Below are positions 17,255 through 27,155 of a stretch of 64,000 nt of DNA, piece after piece. A program made the position numbers and the translations under genes. The notes under the pieces were generated by a model. The model saw nothing but the letters and a program-made list of their open reading frames with translations. It ran no database searches and was not told the origin of the DNA. The stretch covers positions 2,604,001 to 2,668,000 of the forward strand of contig NZ_CP047204.1 in NCBI RefSeq assembly GCF_030408735.1. Reading direction: 5' to 3'. The stretch comes from Corynebacterium faecale (GTDB lineage: Bacteria; Actinomycetota; Actinomycetes; Mycobacteriales; Mycobacteriaceae). The stretch's first letter is position 1. Every line of letters begins with the position of its first letter.

Positions 17255-18085
17255 TTATGCTGAGCGTTCCACAGGGTTGCGTGGGTTCGCACTCCACTGG
17301 GACCAGCCGGGGACATAATGGGCGGCGCCGGTGAGGCCTGCATGCTCCATGGCGGCGAGCACCTGGGAGGAGTGGTTACCTGAACCGGAGTAGACGATCA
17401 CACCATCTCCGCTGGTCACACCGGCGGCTGCTAAATACTTGCGGATCTCTTCAGGTGTCTTGATGGTGTAATCATCATTGAGCAGGGAGCGTGCGGGGAT
17501 GTTGATGGCACCGGGGATATGGCCGGCCTTGAGGTCAAGCTTTTCATGCCGACCGGCGAAACGACCCGGGTCGCGGGCATCAATGAGGATCCCCTCGTGG
17601 GCGCGGACATCCTCGATCGTGGCCACCGGCATCTGCCCCGGGTTGGGTCGGACATTGCAAAAGTGTGGGAAGTTTCCGGGACCACCGGCATGACCGTGAT
17701 TCTCCTCCTCCCATTTGCGGAACCCCCCATCAAGGATCCGAACATTGGGAATACCCGCCCAGCGCAGGATCCACCAGGCACGCGAAGCGTAGAGGCTGCG
17801 ACCCTGGTCATAGACAACCACTTCACGGTCGGTGTTCAATCCCCAACTGCGGAACGCCTTGGCCAGAATAGGCAGCGGTGGGAGGGGGTTGCGGCCCTCA
17901 GCCGAACCGGGAATGCCGGAAAGCTCCATGGCGGGGTCACAGAAGAGCGAGGTGGGGATGTGCTCTGAACGGAAAAGGGTCAGTCCTGCGCCCTCGATGG
18001 GGGCCCAGAACGCCGCGAGAACGGTTGTCTTCTCGCCGGAATGGATCGATTTAGCTAGTTCGGATGGGGCAATCGACACGGTCAT
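17255..18085 (-). CDS. Two-domain rhodanese-like protein lacking the catalytic cysteine
   Basis: A 276-residue protein with the tandem rhodanese layout of thiosulfate/3-mercaptopyruvate sulfurtransferases. The first domain has VVVYDQGRSLYASRAWWILRWAG and ILDGGFRKWEEE; the second has LIDARDPGRFAG and AGHIPGAINIPA. The active-site loop, normally YCGSGxxS/T, reads YSGSGNHSS near residue 240, so the persulfide-forming Cys is Ser (codon TCC). Conventional sulfurtransferase chemistry is therefore unlikely; a binding or regulatory role is possible. The start is ATG 18085, with TAGGCT at 18093-18098, 7 nt upstream. Confidence 0.8.
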   Translation of the reverse strand: MTVSIAPSELAKSIHSGEKTTVLAAFWAPIEGAGLTLFRSEHIPTSLFCDPAMELSGIPGSAEGRNPLPPLPILAKAFRSWGLNTDREVVVYDQGRSLYASRAWWILRWAGIPNVRILDGGFRKWEEENHGHAGGPGNFPHFCNVRPNPGQMPVATIEDVRAHEGILIDARDPGRFAGRHEKLDLKAGHIPGAINIPARSLLNDDYTIKTPEEIRKYLAAAGVTSGDGVIVYSGSGNHSSQVLAAMEHAGLTGAAHYVPGWSQWSANPRNPVERSA

Positions 18086-18141
18086 GCCCACGAGCCTAGG
18101 CGTTGATCGGGTTCAGTGCATGAGCTGGGTGGCGGTACAGG

Positions 18142-18861
18142 TCAGCGCCAGCCTCGGGTGAGGAATTCCGCCTCCGTGAGCATTCCCAGACTGTGGAGAT
18201 CAATGACCAGCTGCACCGGAGCGACGAAGTTGAGCGGGCCCTGGGCGTAGCTTCCTGCCAACTCGGTGGCTCCGGCTGGTACCAGAATCACATCAGCGTC
18301 TTCCGCGGTATCCAGCGGGGTACCGAATCCGAACTGCCCGGGGTGGGTGGAGTCGTGCCACACCACTGTCGGCCCATTCACCACCTTGCCCATGAGGACC
18401 GTGGCGGCAGCCGCACCGGACAGGGCCCACTGGGTGTTGTGCTGACTGAACATGTCCGGAAGATCTGCCAGCTCCCCGGGTTCCACAGTCATGAACCTGG
18501 CGCCGGGGCGCAGGTGGATGCCCTGGAGGATGCCTGCCTCAGCAACCAACGTGAGGGGGTCATTGATATTCCAGCGTTCAAAACGGTCGAGCCACGCCAC
18601 CACATCAATATCCCCGGGGTTCTCCGGGACGGAATCATCGATGAGGGTGCGTGCAGCAGCTGCGGCGAAAGGATCAGAGGCGGGACCGGCATCAACGGTG
18701 ATATCCAGTCCGAGGGCGAGGGCAACCTCACGCAGAGTCGACAGGGTGGGTTCGCTGGTGCCGTCCTTGACCCGTTTCAGGGTGGAACGGGAGACCCCGG
18801 AGCGCTTGGACACCCGGGTTGGCTGCCCACCTGCGAGCGCAATCAATTCGTCGATCTTCAC
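18142..18861 (-). CDS. XRE-type helix-turn-helix protein with unknown C-terminal domain
   Basis: A 239-residue cytoplasmic protein. Residues 1-60 form an XRE/Cro HTH (QPTRVSKRSGVSRSTLKRVKDGTSEPTLSTLREVALALG). The remainder contains QWALSGAAAATVLMG and a strand-rich part (PTVVWHD, ADVILVPAG). The ALSGxxAA stretch followed by strands faintly recalls AbiEi-type antitoxins, but this is weak. It may regulate its own promoter or the divergent MFS gene 120 bp away. GTG start; TAGCAT lies 8 nt upstream. Confidence 0.65.
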   Translation of the reverse strand: MKIDELIALAGGQPTRVSKRSGVSRSTLKRVKDGTSEPTLSTLREVALALGLDITVDAGPASDPFAAAAARTLIDDSVPENPGDIDVVAWLDRFERWNINDPLTLVAEAGILQGIHLRPGARFMTVEPGELADLPDMFSQHNTQWALSGAAAATVLMGKVVNGPTVVWHDSTHPGQFGFGTPLDTAEDADVILVPAGATELAGSYAQGPLNFVAPVQLVIDLHSLGMLTEAEFLTRGWR

Positions 18862-18981
18862 GGGTTCACATGCTAGTACCCGACTTTTCCATCCCAGTCA
18901 CCGGGCAAGCACTGGGGGGAACAGGCCGCAGCTGAACTTTTTGTCTACCGCACAGGACTGGTGCCTGCGTAGGATATCGCT

Positions 18982-20367
18982 GTGAAATATTTCCACCAGG
19001 TCTTGATCAACACCCTGATCTTCAATGTGGTGACAGGATTCCTTGCTTATGCGCTGCTGTTCTGGGTGTATCTGGAAACCAGGAATGTGGCGTTGGCCGG
19101 CATCCTCAACGCCGGATACATGGGTGCGCTGGCGGTCTCCTCCATCTTCTTCGGGGGCATCGTGGATCACAACCGCAAGAAGACGGTGATGATGGTGTCA
19201 TCCCTGATCACCCTGTCTTTCTTCGCCCTCGCAGGATTGGTGTGGGTGTTGTGGATGGACACCGCCGCCATCAGTCTGGATTCTCCGGCACTGTGGTTAT
19301 TCAGTCTCCTGATCCTGGTGGGGGCGATCGTGGAACATCTCCGCAACATTGCCCTGGCCACCGTGGTCACCCTGCTTGTTCCTGAGAATGACCGGGCCAA
19401 GGCCAATGGCCTGGTGGGGGCGGTGCAGGGTGTGGCCTTCCTGGTCACAGCGATCCTGGCCGGCATGGCTATCGGTTTGCTCGGTATGGAGAACACCCTG
19501 TGGATCTGTCTTGTGCTGGCCACCGTGGCGGTGATTCATCTGATCGGTGTGAAGATTCCCGAACCGGAGATTGTCACGCAGTCGGAGGTAGTGACCGGGT
19601 CAGGCACGGAGGAGGACATACCCGCGGAACTGACCACCGTGTCCCACGGGTTGGATATCCGCGGATCCCTGCGGATCATCCGGAGTGTCCCCGGCCTGCT
19701 GGCCCTGATCCTGTTTACATGTTTCAACAACCTTGTCGGCGGTGTTTATACAGCCCTGATGGATCCCTATGGGTTGGAGTTGTTCTCCCCGCAGTTCTGG
19801 GGATTGATGCTGGGGCTGTCCGGTCTGGGTTTTGTGTTCGGTGGCATCATCATCTCGCGGGTGGGCCTGGGCACCAATCCGGTGCGGACCCTGTTGGTGG
19901 TCAACGTCGGCATCGCGGTTATCGGCATGCTGTTCGCCATCCGTGAGGTGGGCTGGTTGTTTGTGGCCGGCATCTTCATCTTCATGCTCATCACCCCTGC
20001 CGCGGAAGCAGCGGAACAGACCATTTTGCAGCGTGTGGTTCCTTTCCGGCAGCAGGGCCGGGTCTTCGGGCTGGCCATGGCGGTGGAGATGGCTGCCAAT
20101 CCCTTCTCCGCGGTGATCGTGGCACTTGTCGCCGAGGCCTATCTGATTCCGTGGATGGCAGGACCCGGCGCAGACTCCATCTTCGGCACGATCCTCGGTG
20201 ACGGCAGCGCACGCGGCATGGCCCTGATGTTCATGTTCTCCGGGCTGATCATGCTGGTGATCGTGCTGTTGGCTTTCGCATCGAAGCAGTACCGCCAGCT
20301 CAGCAGGTACTACTCAGAAAGTAGCCAGGATATCGCTGGCCAGACGGCGGGAACCACAACTGCCTGA
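18982..20367 (+). CDS. Major facilitator superfamily exporter (MFS_3 / EntS-like)
   Basis: A 461-residue inner-membrane protein with about 12 hydrophobic segments. The loop between helices 2 and 3 (FGGIVDHNRKKTVMM) carries the MFS motif A variant, and the central cytoplasmic loop (about residues 195-220) is acidic. The order resembles drug or siderophore exporters of the MFS_3 group. The substrate is unknown. GTG start with TAGGAT 6 nt upstream, consistent with leaderless transcription. It is divergent from the XRE-type regulator. Confidence 0.8.
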   Translation: MKYFHQVLINTLIFNVVTGFLAYALLFWVYLETRNVALAGILNAGYMGALAVSSIFFGGIVDHNRKKTVMMVSSLITLSFFALAGLVWVLWMDTAAISLDSPALWLFSLLILVGAIVEHLRNIALATVVTLLVPENDRAKANGLVGAVQGVAFLVTAILAGMAIGLLGMENTLWICLVLATVAVIHLIGVKIPEPEIVTQSEVVTGSGTEEDIPAELTTVSHGLDIRGSLRIIRSVPGLLALILFTCFNNLVGGVYTALMDPYGLELFSPQFWGLMLGLSGLGFVFGGIIISRVGLGTNPVRTLLVVNVGIAVIGMLFAIREVGWLFVAGIFIFMLITPAAEAAEQTILQRVVPFRQQGRVFGLAMAVEMAANPFSAVIVALVAEAYLIPWMAGPGADSIFGTILGDGSARGMALMFMFSGLIMLVIVLLAFASKQYRQLSRYYSESSQDIAGQTAGTTTA

Positions 20368-20394
20368 GAAGACCGCGGGCCCCAGTCATTGTGA

Positions 20395-20682
20395 TCAGTG
20401 ATTACGCAGGGCGTTGATCAGGTCTGCCTTGTTCATTGTCGAGCGACCATCAATCTCCAGTTCCGACGCACGCCGGCGCAGCTCATCAACGGTCCAGTCC
20501 TCATAACTTCCCGCCTCACCCCCTTTGGCACCCACCTCCTCACGCGAGGAATTGGCGGCGGCATTGGCGATGCGAGCGGCCTTCTCCTTGCTGGAGCCCT
20601 CCTCCCGCAGCTTTTCATAGAGCTCACCGTCCTTCACGGACGGTCCACCTGGGGTCTTCTCCGGGTTTTTGTCTTGAGTCAT
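20395..20682 (-). CDS. Small hydrophilic protein with Rho_N/SAP-like C-terminus
   Basis: A 95-residue protein, strongly charged and Lys/Glu/Ala-rich. The N-terminal half (KDGELYEKLREEGSSKEKAARIANAAA) is predicted helical. The C-terminal 35 residues (WTVDELRRRASELEIDGRSTMNKADLINALR) match the short helix-turn-helix of Rho N-terminal or SAP domains, which bind nucleic acid. This combination is common in actinobacteria but uncharacterised to my knowledge. Start ATG 20682; TATCGT lies 7 nt upstream. An upstream in-frame extension to 20724 is unlikely. Confidence 0.75.
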   Translation of the reverse strand: MTQDKNPEKTPGGPSVKDGELYEKLREEGSSKEKAARIANAAANSSREEVGAKGGEAGSYEDWTVDELRRRASELEIDGRSTMNKADLINALRNH

Positions 20683-20821
20683 GCCCCCAACGATACGAGC
20701 CTTCGGGGGTGACCGCCACCACATTGGGGAATCGCTCCCGGCAGGAATGAAGCTCCCGTATCCTCAAATTCAAGATCGTCCATGCAGATTCCGTTGGAGC
20801 CCCCTACCTCAAGGATCGCCC

Positions 20822-21706
20822 ATGCGAAGCCGAGTCCTCGCCGCTGCAGTGTTGGCGATCACCGGTGCCCTCCTCAGCGGATGTGAGTCAGAATCTGAGG
20901 TGCGAGATACCGCCGCCCCGCCCCCGGCAACAACGTCGTGGACATTCCTCGCCCCGCCCTCGCTCACACCACTCTCACCAGAGACCACGGAGGCCCCAGA
21001 GACTACGGAGCCGAGTATGACAGAGGAACCTCCCCCGGAGCCAACAGAGGTTGCGTCCCCCGACAACCCTGCAGTACCCCAGAATGACGTGCTGGAACCG
21101 TGGGAACCAGCACCCGGTCATGTGGTTCCCGGCGGGCAGATCCTCAATATCAATAACGGGTTCGCTTGTTCCGCCGGTTGGCTCACCGGCGCCGGGGATC
21201 GCCGTTTCATCATCACGGCCGGGCACTGCGGTGTACCGGGGCAACTGTTTGCAGTACCGGATGGCCACGGCAACTATCCCGTGATCGGTTCCATGGTGGA
21301 TTCCCGGGTTAACGGTTCACCAGCCGGAATCTTCGGTGTGGATATCGGCCTGATCGAGCTCTACCCCACCACCATCGCCACAGCCGCCCTGCCCCTCGAC
21401 GCCCAGGTATCCGGGTGGCAGAGTCTGGGCTGGCTGGAGGCCACCCGGCCTGAGATCTGCCGATTGGGATACCGGACGGGACTGTCCTGCGGTCCCTATT
21501 ACACCTACGGGAATGAAGGTCAGTTCTACTATCAGGGGTTCAGCAACACCGGTGACAGCGGTGGGCCCATCTTCGCCCGGTACGGGGGTCAGTTATGGGC
21601 CGTGGGTGTGGCATCGGCCTATGATTTCGACATGCCCGCGCTCGTGGGAATGTCGATCGGCGATTGGATGCCCGGCTGGGACCTCACCCTCTACACCGCT
21701 GGATAA
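20822..21706 (+). CDS. Chymotrypsin-like serine protease lipoprotein
   Basis: A 294-residue exported S1-family protease. Residues 1-21 form a signal peptide ending in the lipobox LLSGC, so it is probably tethered outside the plasma membrane. A Thr/Pro/Glu-rich spacer runs to about residue 95. The catalytic triad is visible: FIITAGHCG (His), VDIGLIEL (Asp) and GDSGGP (Ser, about residue 247). Cys pairs flank the His and Ser regions as in streptogrisin-type enzymes. It is convergent with clpB, 11 bp apart. A longer reading frame from 20681 would bury the signal peptide and is rejected. Confidence 0.85.
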   Translation: MRSRVLAAAVLAITGALLSGCESESEVRDTAAPPPATTSWTFLAPPSLTPLSPETTEAPETTEPSMTEEPPPEPTEVASPDNPAVPQNDVLEPWEPAPGHVVPGGQILNINNGFACSAGWLTGAGDRRFIITAGHCGVPGQLFAVPDGHGNYPVIGSMVDSRVNGSPAGIFGVDIGLIELYPTTIATAALPLDAQVSGWQSLGWLEATRPEICRLGYRTGLSCGPYYTYGNEGQFYYQGFSNTGDSGGPIFARYGGQLWAVGVASAYDFDMPALVGMSIGDWMPGWDLTLYTAG

Positions 21707-21717
21707 GTGGCGCTCAG

Positions 21718-24276
21718 TTAATGATCGCGGACGACGTCGAGGAAATCTCCTCCATCGGCGACGTCGACGAGCACGCCGTCACCGTCACGGATGTCCCCGG
21801 CAAGTAACGCCTTCGCCAGTTTGTCACCGATGGCCTGCTGGATGAGCCTGCGCAGCGGACGGGCACCATAGGCGGGATCATAACCGCGTTCCGCCAACCA
21901 GAGCTTTGCGGAATCCGAGACTCGCAGGGCCAGACGACGGCCCGAGAGCCTGTCCGCCAGCTGGGCAACCTGGATGTCCACGATGCTGGCCAGCTGCTCA
22001 CGTGAGAGGGGATCGAAGACGACGATGTCATCTAGACGGTTGATGAACTCCGGTTTGAATGCCAACTTGACGGCATCCATCATCTGCTCGCGGGTTCCAC
22101 CGGCCCCCAGGTTGGAGGTGAGGATGAGGATGGTGTTGCGGAAGTCCACGGTGCGACCCTGACCGTCGGTGAGACGGCCATCATCGAGGACCTGGAGGAG
22201 GATATCGAAAACATCAGGGTGGGCTTTTTCCACTTCGTCGAAAAGCACGGCCGTGTACGGCCGGCGGCGCACGGCCTCGGTGAGCTGACCACCCTGGTCA
22301 TAGCCCACATATCCCGGCGGCGCACCGACGAGGCGTGCCACGGAATGCTTCTCGGAGTACTCGGACATATCGATGCGAACCATGGCGCGTTCATCATCGA
22401 AGAGGAACTCCGACACGGCCTTGGCCAGCTCGGTCTTACCCACACCGGTGGGACCGAGGAAGAGGAAGGAACCGGTTGGACGATTGGGATCAGCGACACC
22501 AGCGCGGGAGCGACGCACCGCATCAGACACCGCGGTGATGGCCTCATGCTGGCCGACGACACGCTGGTGCAGCACCGATTCCATGTTGAGCAGCTTCTCG
22601 GTCTCGCCCTGCATCATCTTGCCTGCCGGAATGCCCGTCCAGGCGGCGACGACCTCGGCGATGACATCGGGGGTGACCTCCTCGGTGAGCATGGAATTGT
22701 CCGTGCCCCCGATTTTGGATTCCGCATCAGAGATCTGCTTCTCCAGCTCCGGGATCCGGCCATAGCGCAGCTCAGCGACACGGCCATAATCTCCCTCGCG
22801 TTCTGCGATGTCAGATTCCATACGCAGAGCCTCAAGCTCCTCCTTGGAGCCACGGACATCATCGATGGCGGACTTTTCATTCTGCCAGCGGGCCTTGAGC
22901 TCAGAGAGCTTTTCGCGTTCGTCGGCAAGCTCAGAGCGCAGACGATCAAGACGCTCGCGGGAGGCCACGTCAGTTTCCTTGGTCAAGGCGACCTCCTCGA
23001 TCTCGAGGCGACGGACGATGCGCTCGAGCTCATCGATCTCCTGCGGGGAGGAATCAATCTCCATGCGCAGGCGGGAGGCGGCCTCATCAACCAGGTCAAT
23101 GGCCTTGTCAGGGAGGAAACGGCTGGTGATATAGCGGTTGGACAGCTCAGCGGCGGCCACGAGGGCGGAGTCCTGAATGCGGACACCATGGTGGACCTCA
23201 TAGCGTTCCTTCAGGCCGCGGAGGATACCCACGGCGTCCTCCACGCTCGGCTCGCCCACATAGACCTGCTGGAAACGACGTTCCAGCGCGGCGTCCTTCT
23301 CAATGTATTTGCGGTATTCATTGAGGGTGGTGGCACCGACCAGGCGCAGTTCACCGCGGGCAAGCAGCGGCTTGATCATGTTGCCGGCATCCATGGCGGA
23401 TTCTCCGGAGGCGCCGGCACCGACAATGGTGTGCAGCTCATCGATGAAGGTGACGATCTCCCCGTTGGCGCCCTTGATCTCATCCAGGACCGCCTTGAGT
23501 CGCTCTTCGAATTCACCGCGGTATTTCGCACCCGCGACCATGGAACCCAGGTCGAGGCTGACTAAGGTTTTGCCCTTGAGCGATTCTGGGACATCACCTG
23601 CGACGATGCGCCGGGCCAGGCCTTCCACGATGGCGGTTTTACCCACACCGGGCTCACCGATGAGGACGGGGTTGTTCTTGGTGCGGCGGCTCAGGACCTG
23701 CACCACGCGACGGATCTCCTGGTCACGGCCGATCACCGGATCAATCTTGCCTTCGCGGGCGAGTTTGGTCAGGTCAGTGGAGTACTTCTCCAGTGCCTGG
23801 AACTGGCCTTCCGGGTCCTGGGTGGTGACTTTCTGTGCTCCGCGGACAGAAGGAAAGGCGGTCTTGATGGAGTCATAGGTAGCACCCTTGCCCTTGAGCA
23901 GATCAGCAGCGTCGGAGTTACCCCGGGCGATACCTGCCAGGAGGACCTCGGTGGAGACATATTCATCTCCGAGTTCCCCGGCGAGCTCCTGGGAAGCGGT
24001 CAGCGCGTTGAGTGCCTCGCGGTTGAAGTTGGGGTTGGCCATGCTGGAGCCGGATGCCTTGGGGTAGCTGTCAACCAGTTTCCTGGCTTCGGCGGCAATG
24101 CTCTTCGGATCAACTCCGGCAGCGGTCAGAACAGGGCCAGCCACGCCATCGGTCTGCTCCAGGATGGCCACCAGGAGGTGTGCCGGGCGGATATCAGGGT
24201 TGCCATTGGCAGATGCCTGCTGGAGAGCGGCCTGCATCGCTTCAGAAGTCTTGGTAGTTGGATTGAATGAACTCAT
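21718..24276 (-). CDS. clpB: ATP-dependent protein disaggregase ClpB
   Basis: An 852-residue Hsp100 chaperone that threads aggregated proteins through a hexameric ring together with DnaK-DnaJ-GrpE. Domains in order are a Clp_N repeat (about residues 5-145), NBD1 with Walker A GEPGVGKT near 205, the ClpB coiled-coil middle domain (about 410-525), NBD2 with GPTGVGKT near 605, and a C-terminal small domain (ARPLRRLIQ). Length is standard. Upstream are a SigH-like promoter and two HAIR operators, so heat and redox stress should induce it. Confidence 0.97.
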   Translation of the reverse strand: MSSFNPTTKTSEAMQAALQQASANGNPDIRPAHLLVAILEQTDGVAGPVLTAAGVDPKSIAAEARKLVDSYPKASGSSMANPNFNREALNALTASQELAGELGDEYVSTEVLLAGIARGNSDAADLLKGKGATYDSIKTAFPSVRGAQKVTTQDPEGQFQALEKYSTDLTKLAREGKIDPVIGRDQEIRRVVQVLSRRTKNNPVLIGEPGVGKTAIVEGLARRIVAGDVPESLKGKTLVSLDLGSMVAGAKYRGEFEERLKAVLDEIKGANGEIVTFIDELHTIVGAGASGESAMDAGNMIKPLLARGELRLVGATTLNEYRKYIEKDAALERRFQQVYVGEPSVEDAVGILRGLKERYEVHHGVRIQDSALVAAAELSNRYITSRFLPDKAIDLVDEAASRLRMEIDSSPQEIDELERIVRRLEIEEVALTKETDVASRERLDRLRSELADEREKLSELKARWQNEKSAIDDVRGSKEELEALRMESDIAEREGDYGRVAELRYGRIPELEKQISDAESKIGGTDNSMLTEEVTPDVIAEVVAAWTGIPAGKMMQGETEKLLNMESVLHQRVVGQHEAITAVSDAVRRSRAGVADPNRPTGSFLFLGPTGVGKTELAKAVSEFLFDDERAMVRIDMSEYSEKHSVARLVGAPPGYVGYDQGGQLTEAVRRRPYTAVLFDEVEKAHPDVFDILLQVLDDGRLTDGQGRTVDFRNTILILTSNLGAGGTREQMMDAVKLAFKPEFINRLDDIVVFDPLSREQLASIVDIQVAQLADRLSGRRLALRVSDSAKLWLAERGYDPAYGARPLRRLIQQAIGDKLAKALLAGDIRDGDGVLVDVADGGDFLDVVRDH

Positions 24277-24387
24277 TTCGCAAAAATCCTTTCATCATTT
24301 TCGCCAACCACGACCGAGGTTTATACCCAGGAGAGTCTGTGTGTATCCACACAGGTCAGCGACCATTTCTTTTGCTTACATCTGATT

Positions 24388-24414
24388 CAACAACTGCAAA
24401 GTTGAGTCTATTCC
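24388..24414 (-). promoter_or_regulatory. SigH-type promoter of clpB
   Basis: GGAATA (24409-24414) and GTTG (24388-24391), separated by 17 bp, match the SigH consensus (GGAAT/GTT with 16-19 bp) known from C. glutamicum and mycobacteria. Confidence 0.65.
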
Positions 24415-24421
24415 ACTCAAG
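24401..24421. promoter_or_regulatory. HAIR operator 1 (HspR) upstream of clpB
   Basis: On the minus strand CTTGAGT-N7-ACTCAAC; the consensus is CTTGAGT-N7-ACTCAAG. It overlaps the -35 box of the SigH-type promoter, so HspR binding would block it. Confidence 0.75.
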
Positions 24422-24442
24422 GCAAACCATGCAATCCGCGAA

Positions 24443-24463
24443 GTTGAGTAAGCTGCGATCAAG
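24443..24463. promoter_or_regulatory. HAIR operator 2 (HspR) upstream of clpB
   Basis: GTTGAGT-N7-GATCAAG, the same spacing as operator 1 and centred 42 bp (four helical turns) away, so two HspR dimers could bind on one face of the DNA. Confidence 0.65.
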
Positions 24464-24582
24464 TTTAACCACGAGACGACTGGATGGCATCAGGGATTGC
24501 CCCCAACCTAAACGACAGGAAGGGCGCGCGGAGCGGGATGGGCAGACGACATCACACCCTGGCATCAAGCTCCACACGGTGC

Positions 24583-24605
24583 TAATATTGTTGACATGAC
24601 AACAA
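24583..24605 (+). promoter_or_regulatory. -10 box and RosR-like operator at the flavin monooxygenase start
   Basis: TAATAT (24583-24588) lies 7 nt before the ATG at 24596. An inverted repeat, TTGTTGACATGACAACAA (24588-24605), overlaps the start codon and matches 17 of 18 positions of the remembered RosR consensus. Binding there would occlude a leaderless start. Confidence 0.55.
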
Positions 24606-25753
24606 TTTATGACGCGATCATCATCGGCGCGGGCCAGGCTGGCCTCGCCGCCGCCCATGAATTAGCCCGGCGCGGCCTGACCCCGGGACAGGATTTCCTG
24701 ATCCTGGACTCCAACGATGGCCCAGGCGGTGCCTGGCGGCACCGGTGGGATTCCCTCACTTTAGGCAAGGCACACGGTATCGCCGACCTTCCCGGGCTAC
24801 CCATGACGCGACCCGACCCCAAGGTTCCAGCCTCCACACTGGTGACCGACTATTACGGTGACTATGAAACCACCTTCGGGTTTGAGGTGGTCCGGCCAGT
24901 GAAGGTGGCATCGGTGATGCCAGTGGGAGGGGCGGAATCCACCCCGGAGTCACCCTTACTTGTCCGCGCGGAGGACGACCGCAGCTGGCAGGCGCGGTAC
25001 GTACTCAACGCCACCGGCACCTGGACCAATCCCTATGTGCCTTATATTCCGGGAATAGATAAGTTTCAGGGCAGGCAGCTACACACAGTGGGATACACCA
25101 AGGCCTCCGACTTTGAGGGCCAACGCGTACTGGTGGTGGGCGGAGGCCTGAGTGCGGTGCAGTTCCTCCTGGAAATGGAGGGCATCGCCGACCTGACCTG
25201 GGCCACCCGCAGGCCCCCGAACTTCACGGAGAAGGAATTCGACGACGGTTGGGGAATCGCCGTGGAACGCGCCGTCCGTGAACGCACCCACTCCGGCAAG
25301 GCCCCTGCCAGCGTGGTCCGCACCACCGGCATCCCGCAATGGCCCGACTATATGCGCGGGGTGGAACGCGGCCTCATTGTCAGCCGCGGCATGTTCGAGG
25401 AGATCACGCCCACCGGCGTGATCTTCGGTGAGCCTCGAACCTCCCTGGCCCATGGCCTGGGACCCTCCTCCAATAACCGTCTCGCGGTACCCGACAGCTG
25501 GGACCCCCACCCCGCTGGCACCGCACTGGATGTGGATGTCATTTTCTGGAACACCGGTTTCCGTGCAGCACTACGCCACCTGGCACCCATGAAGTTGCGC
25601 AGTGGCCACGGCATCCTCATGAACGATGAGGTCTCCCCCGCAGCCGATGACCGCATCCTCCTGGTCGGCTACGGGTCCACCGCCTCCACAGTGGGCGCGA
25701 CCAGGGCCGGGCGGATCGCGGGCCGGGTGACCGCCAAGAGGCTGGGCCTTTAA
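24596..25753 (+). CDS. FAD-dependent NADPH monooxygenase-like oxidoreductase
   Basis: A 385-residue flavoprotein related to the FMO/YUCCA and CzcO-type group. It has an N-terminal FAD site (IIIGAGQAGLAAA), the conserved GPGGAWRHRWDSL segment, and a second dinucleotide site for NADPH (VLVVGGGLSAVQ, about residue 175), followed by an ATRRPP turn. Near the end is FWNTGFRAALRHL, equivalent to the C-terminal ATG/NTG motif. It probably uses NADPH and O2 on a small molecule. It is preceded by a RosR-like operator, so peroxide-responsive expression is inferred. Confidence 0.85.
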   Translation: MTTIYDAIIIGAGQAGLAAAHELARRGLTPGQDFLILDSNDGPGGAWRHRWDSLTLGKAHGIADLPGLPMTRPDPKVPASTLVTDYYGDYETTFGFEVVRPVKVASVMPVGGAESTPESPLLVRAEDDRSWQARYVLNATGTWTNPYVPYIPGIDKFQGRQLHTVGYTKASDFEGQRVLVVGGGLSAVQFLLEMEGIADLTWATRRPPNFTEKEFDDGWGIAVERAVRERTHSGKAPASVVRTTGIPQWPDYMRGVERGLIVSRGMFEEITPTGVIFGEPRTSLAHGLGPSSNNRLAVPDSWDPHPAGTALDVDVIFWNTGFRAALRHLAPMKLRSGHGILMNDEVSPAADDRILLVGYGSTASTVGATRAGRIAGRVTAKRLGL

Positions 25754-25802
25754 CGGGCACGCTGCACCGAGATGCCAGCGGGGCGTCGATAAGCATTATT
25801 AG

Positions 25803-25820
25803 TTGTTGACACATCAATTA
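25803..25820 (+). promoter_or_regulatory. RosR-like operator before the luciferase-like monooxygenase
   Basis: TTGTTGACACATCAATTA matches 17 of 18 positions of the remembered RosR consensus. It is 22 bp before the ATG at 25843. The intergenic gap after the previous gene is 89 bp. Confidence 0.5.
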
Positions 25821-25842
25821 ACTCGTGGAAAGCTAGAAAAAT

Positions 25843-26886
25843 ATGAAGGCATTCGGATTCTTGAGTTTCGGCCACTACCAGATCGGCCAGGAGCGCCAGA
25901 TGCTCCACCAGGCCCTCGAACTGGCGAGGGAGGCAGACGCCATCGGGGTCAACGGCGCCTATTACCGCGTCCACCATTTCGCGCCACAGGGCGCCTCACC
26001 GATGCCACTGCTCGGCGCGATCATCGGTTCCACCAAACACATCGAGGTGGGTACCGGAGTGATTGACATGCGCTATGAAAACCCCCTCTACCTGGCAGAA
26101 GAAGCGGCCGCACTCAACCTGCTTGCCGACGGCAGAGTCGCCCTCGGCGTTTCACGTGGATCACCCGAACCTGCCGAGAAGGGTTGGGAGTCCTTCGGTT
26201 ATGAGACCGGGGAAGACCCCAAGGGCGCAGGCATGGCCCGTGAGAAATTCCAGCGCTTCATGGCTGCCGTGGATGGTTATGGCATGGCCGTGGCCGCCGA
26301 GGACCAGTACCCACGCCTCTACCGCCCGGGCACCCCACTGCCGATCTTCCCGCACGACCCCACCTTGCGTAAATCCATCTGGTGGGGTGCCGGTTCCCAC
26401 AACACCGCCATCCAGGCGGCCAAAGACGGGGTGAACCTGATGAGCTCCACCCTCGTCTCAGAGGCCACCGGCCAATCACTGAGTGAGTTGCAGTTTGACC
26501 AGATCCAGAACTACCGCGCAGCATGGAAGGCCGCCGGGCACGACTGGACCCCACGGGTGTCAGTGTCCCGATCGATCTTCCCGATTGTCACCGACCGCGA
26601 CCGCGAACTCTTCGGACTCCAGGGCCAGGGCGAGGATCAGATCGGCATCATCGATGACACCCGCACCACCTTCGGGCGCTCCTATGCCGGATCCCCGGAT
26701 GAGCTCATTGATCAGCTCAAGCAGGACAAGGCCGTCATGGATGCCGACACCCTCATGCTCACCGTCCCGAACCAGATGGGCGTGGAACTCAACGCCTCCA
26801 TCCTTGCCAACTTCGCCGAACATGTTGCACCGGCACTGGGATGGGAGCCCAACACCAACGGACCAGTGACCGGGTATGAGTTTTAG
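25843..26886 (+). CDS. Luciferase-like (LLM class) flavin-dependent monooxygenase
   Basis: A 347-residue TIM-barrel protein of the bacterial luciferase family, using reduced FMN or F420 and O2. Visible segments are FGFLSFGHY at strand 1, GAYYRVHHFAP, the VGTGVIDMRYENPLYLAEEAAALNLLADGRVALGVSRGSPE stretch (two pieces diagnostic of the family) and GWESFGYETGED. The substrate is unknown. It follows the FAD monooxygenase in the same direction with a RosR-like site between them. AAGCTAG is at best a weak ribosome-binding site. Confidence 0.85.
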   Translation: MKAFGFLSFGHYQIGQERQMLHQALELAREADAIGVNGAYYRVHHFAPQGASPMPLLGAIIGSTKHIEVGTGVIDMRYENPLYLAEEAAALNLLADGRVALGVSRGSPEPAEKGWESFGYETGEDPKGAGMAREKFQRFMAAVDGYGMAVAAEDQYPRLYRPGTPLPIFPHDPTLRKSIWWGAGSHNTAIQAAKDGVNLMSSTLVSEATGQSLSELQFDQIQNYRAAWKAAGHDWTPRVSVSRSIFPIVTDRDRELFGLQGQGEDQIGIIDDTRTTFGRSYAGSPDELIDQLKQDKAVMDADTLMLTVPNQMGVELNASILANFAEHVAPALGWEPNTNGPVTGYEF

Positions 26887-27155
26887 GTGATCGATTCTTG
26901 GCAGGTTCCGAGCTGGATTCACGGGCCTCGCGAAAGGCCAACGCGAGAATTCAACGCTTCTGAGAAAAAGCTCCCGCGGGGCCCACTCGGGAAGTCACCT
27001 GCAGAACATATCGATCCCTGGGTTCGTTTTTGATGACCGGACACACCGGCCGGGCGCAATTCAAGCTGCGCACTCTATTTGTCAGACATAGACCAGGAGA
27101 TCAGTGGTGCCGGCTGGTGCTGGCGGCGGAAACTGGGCCACCACCACCGCCCTGC
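26887..27155. other. Intergenic stretch, nothing recognised
   Basis: No frame with a credible start or family match is visible on either strand. It lies between the LLM monooxygenase stop and the small minus-strand gene. Confidence 0.4.

Noticed and set aside
22219..23565. 448-codon frame opposite clpB
   Set aside because: Shadow of clpB, which is certain. No domain of its own.
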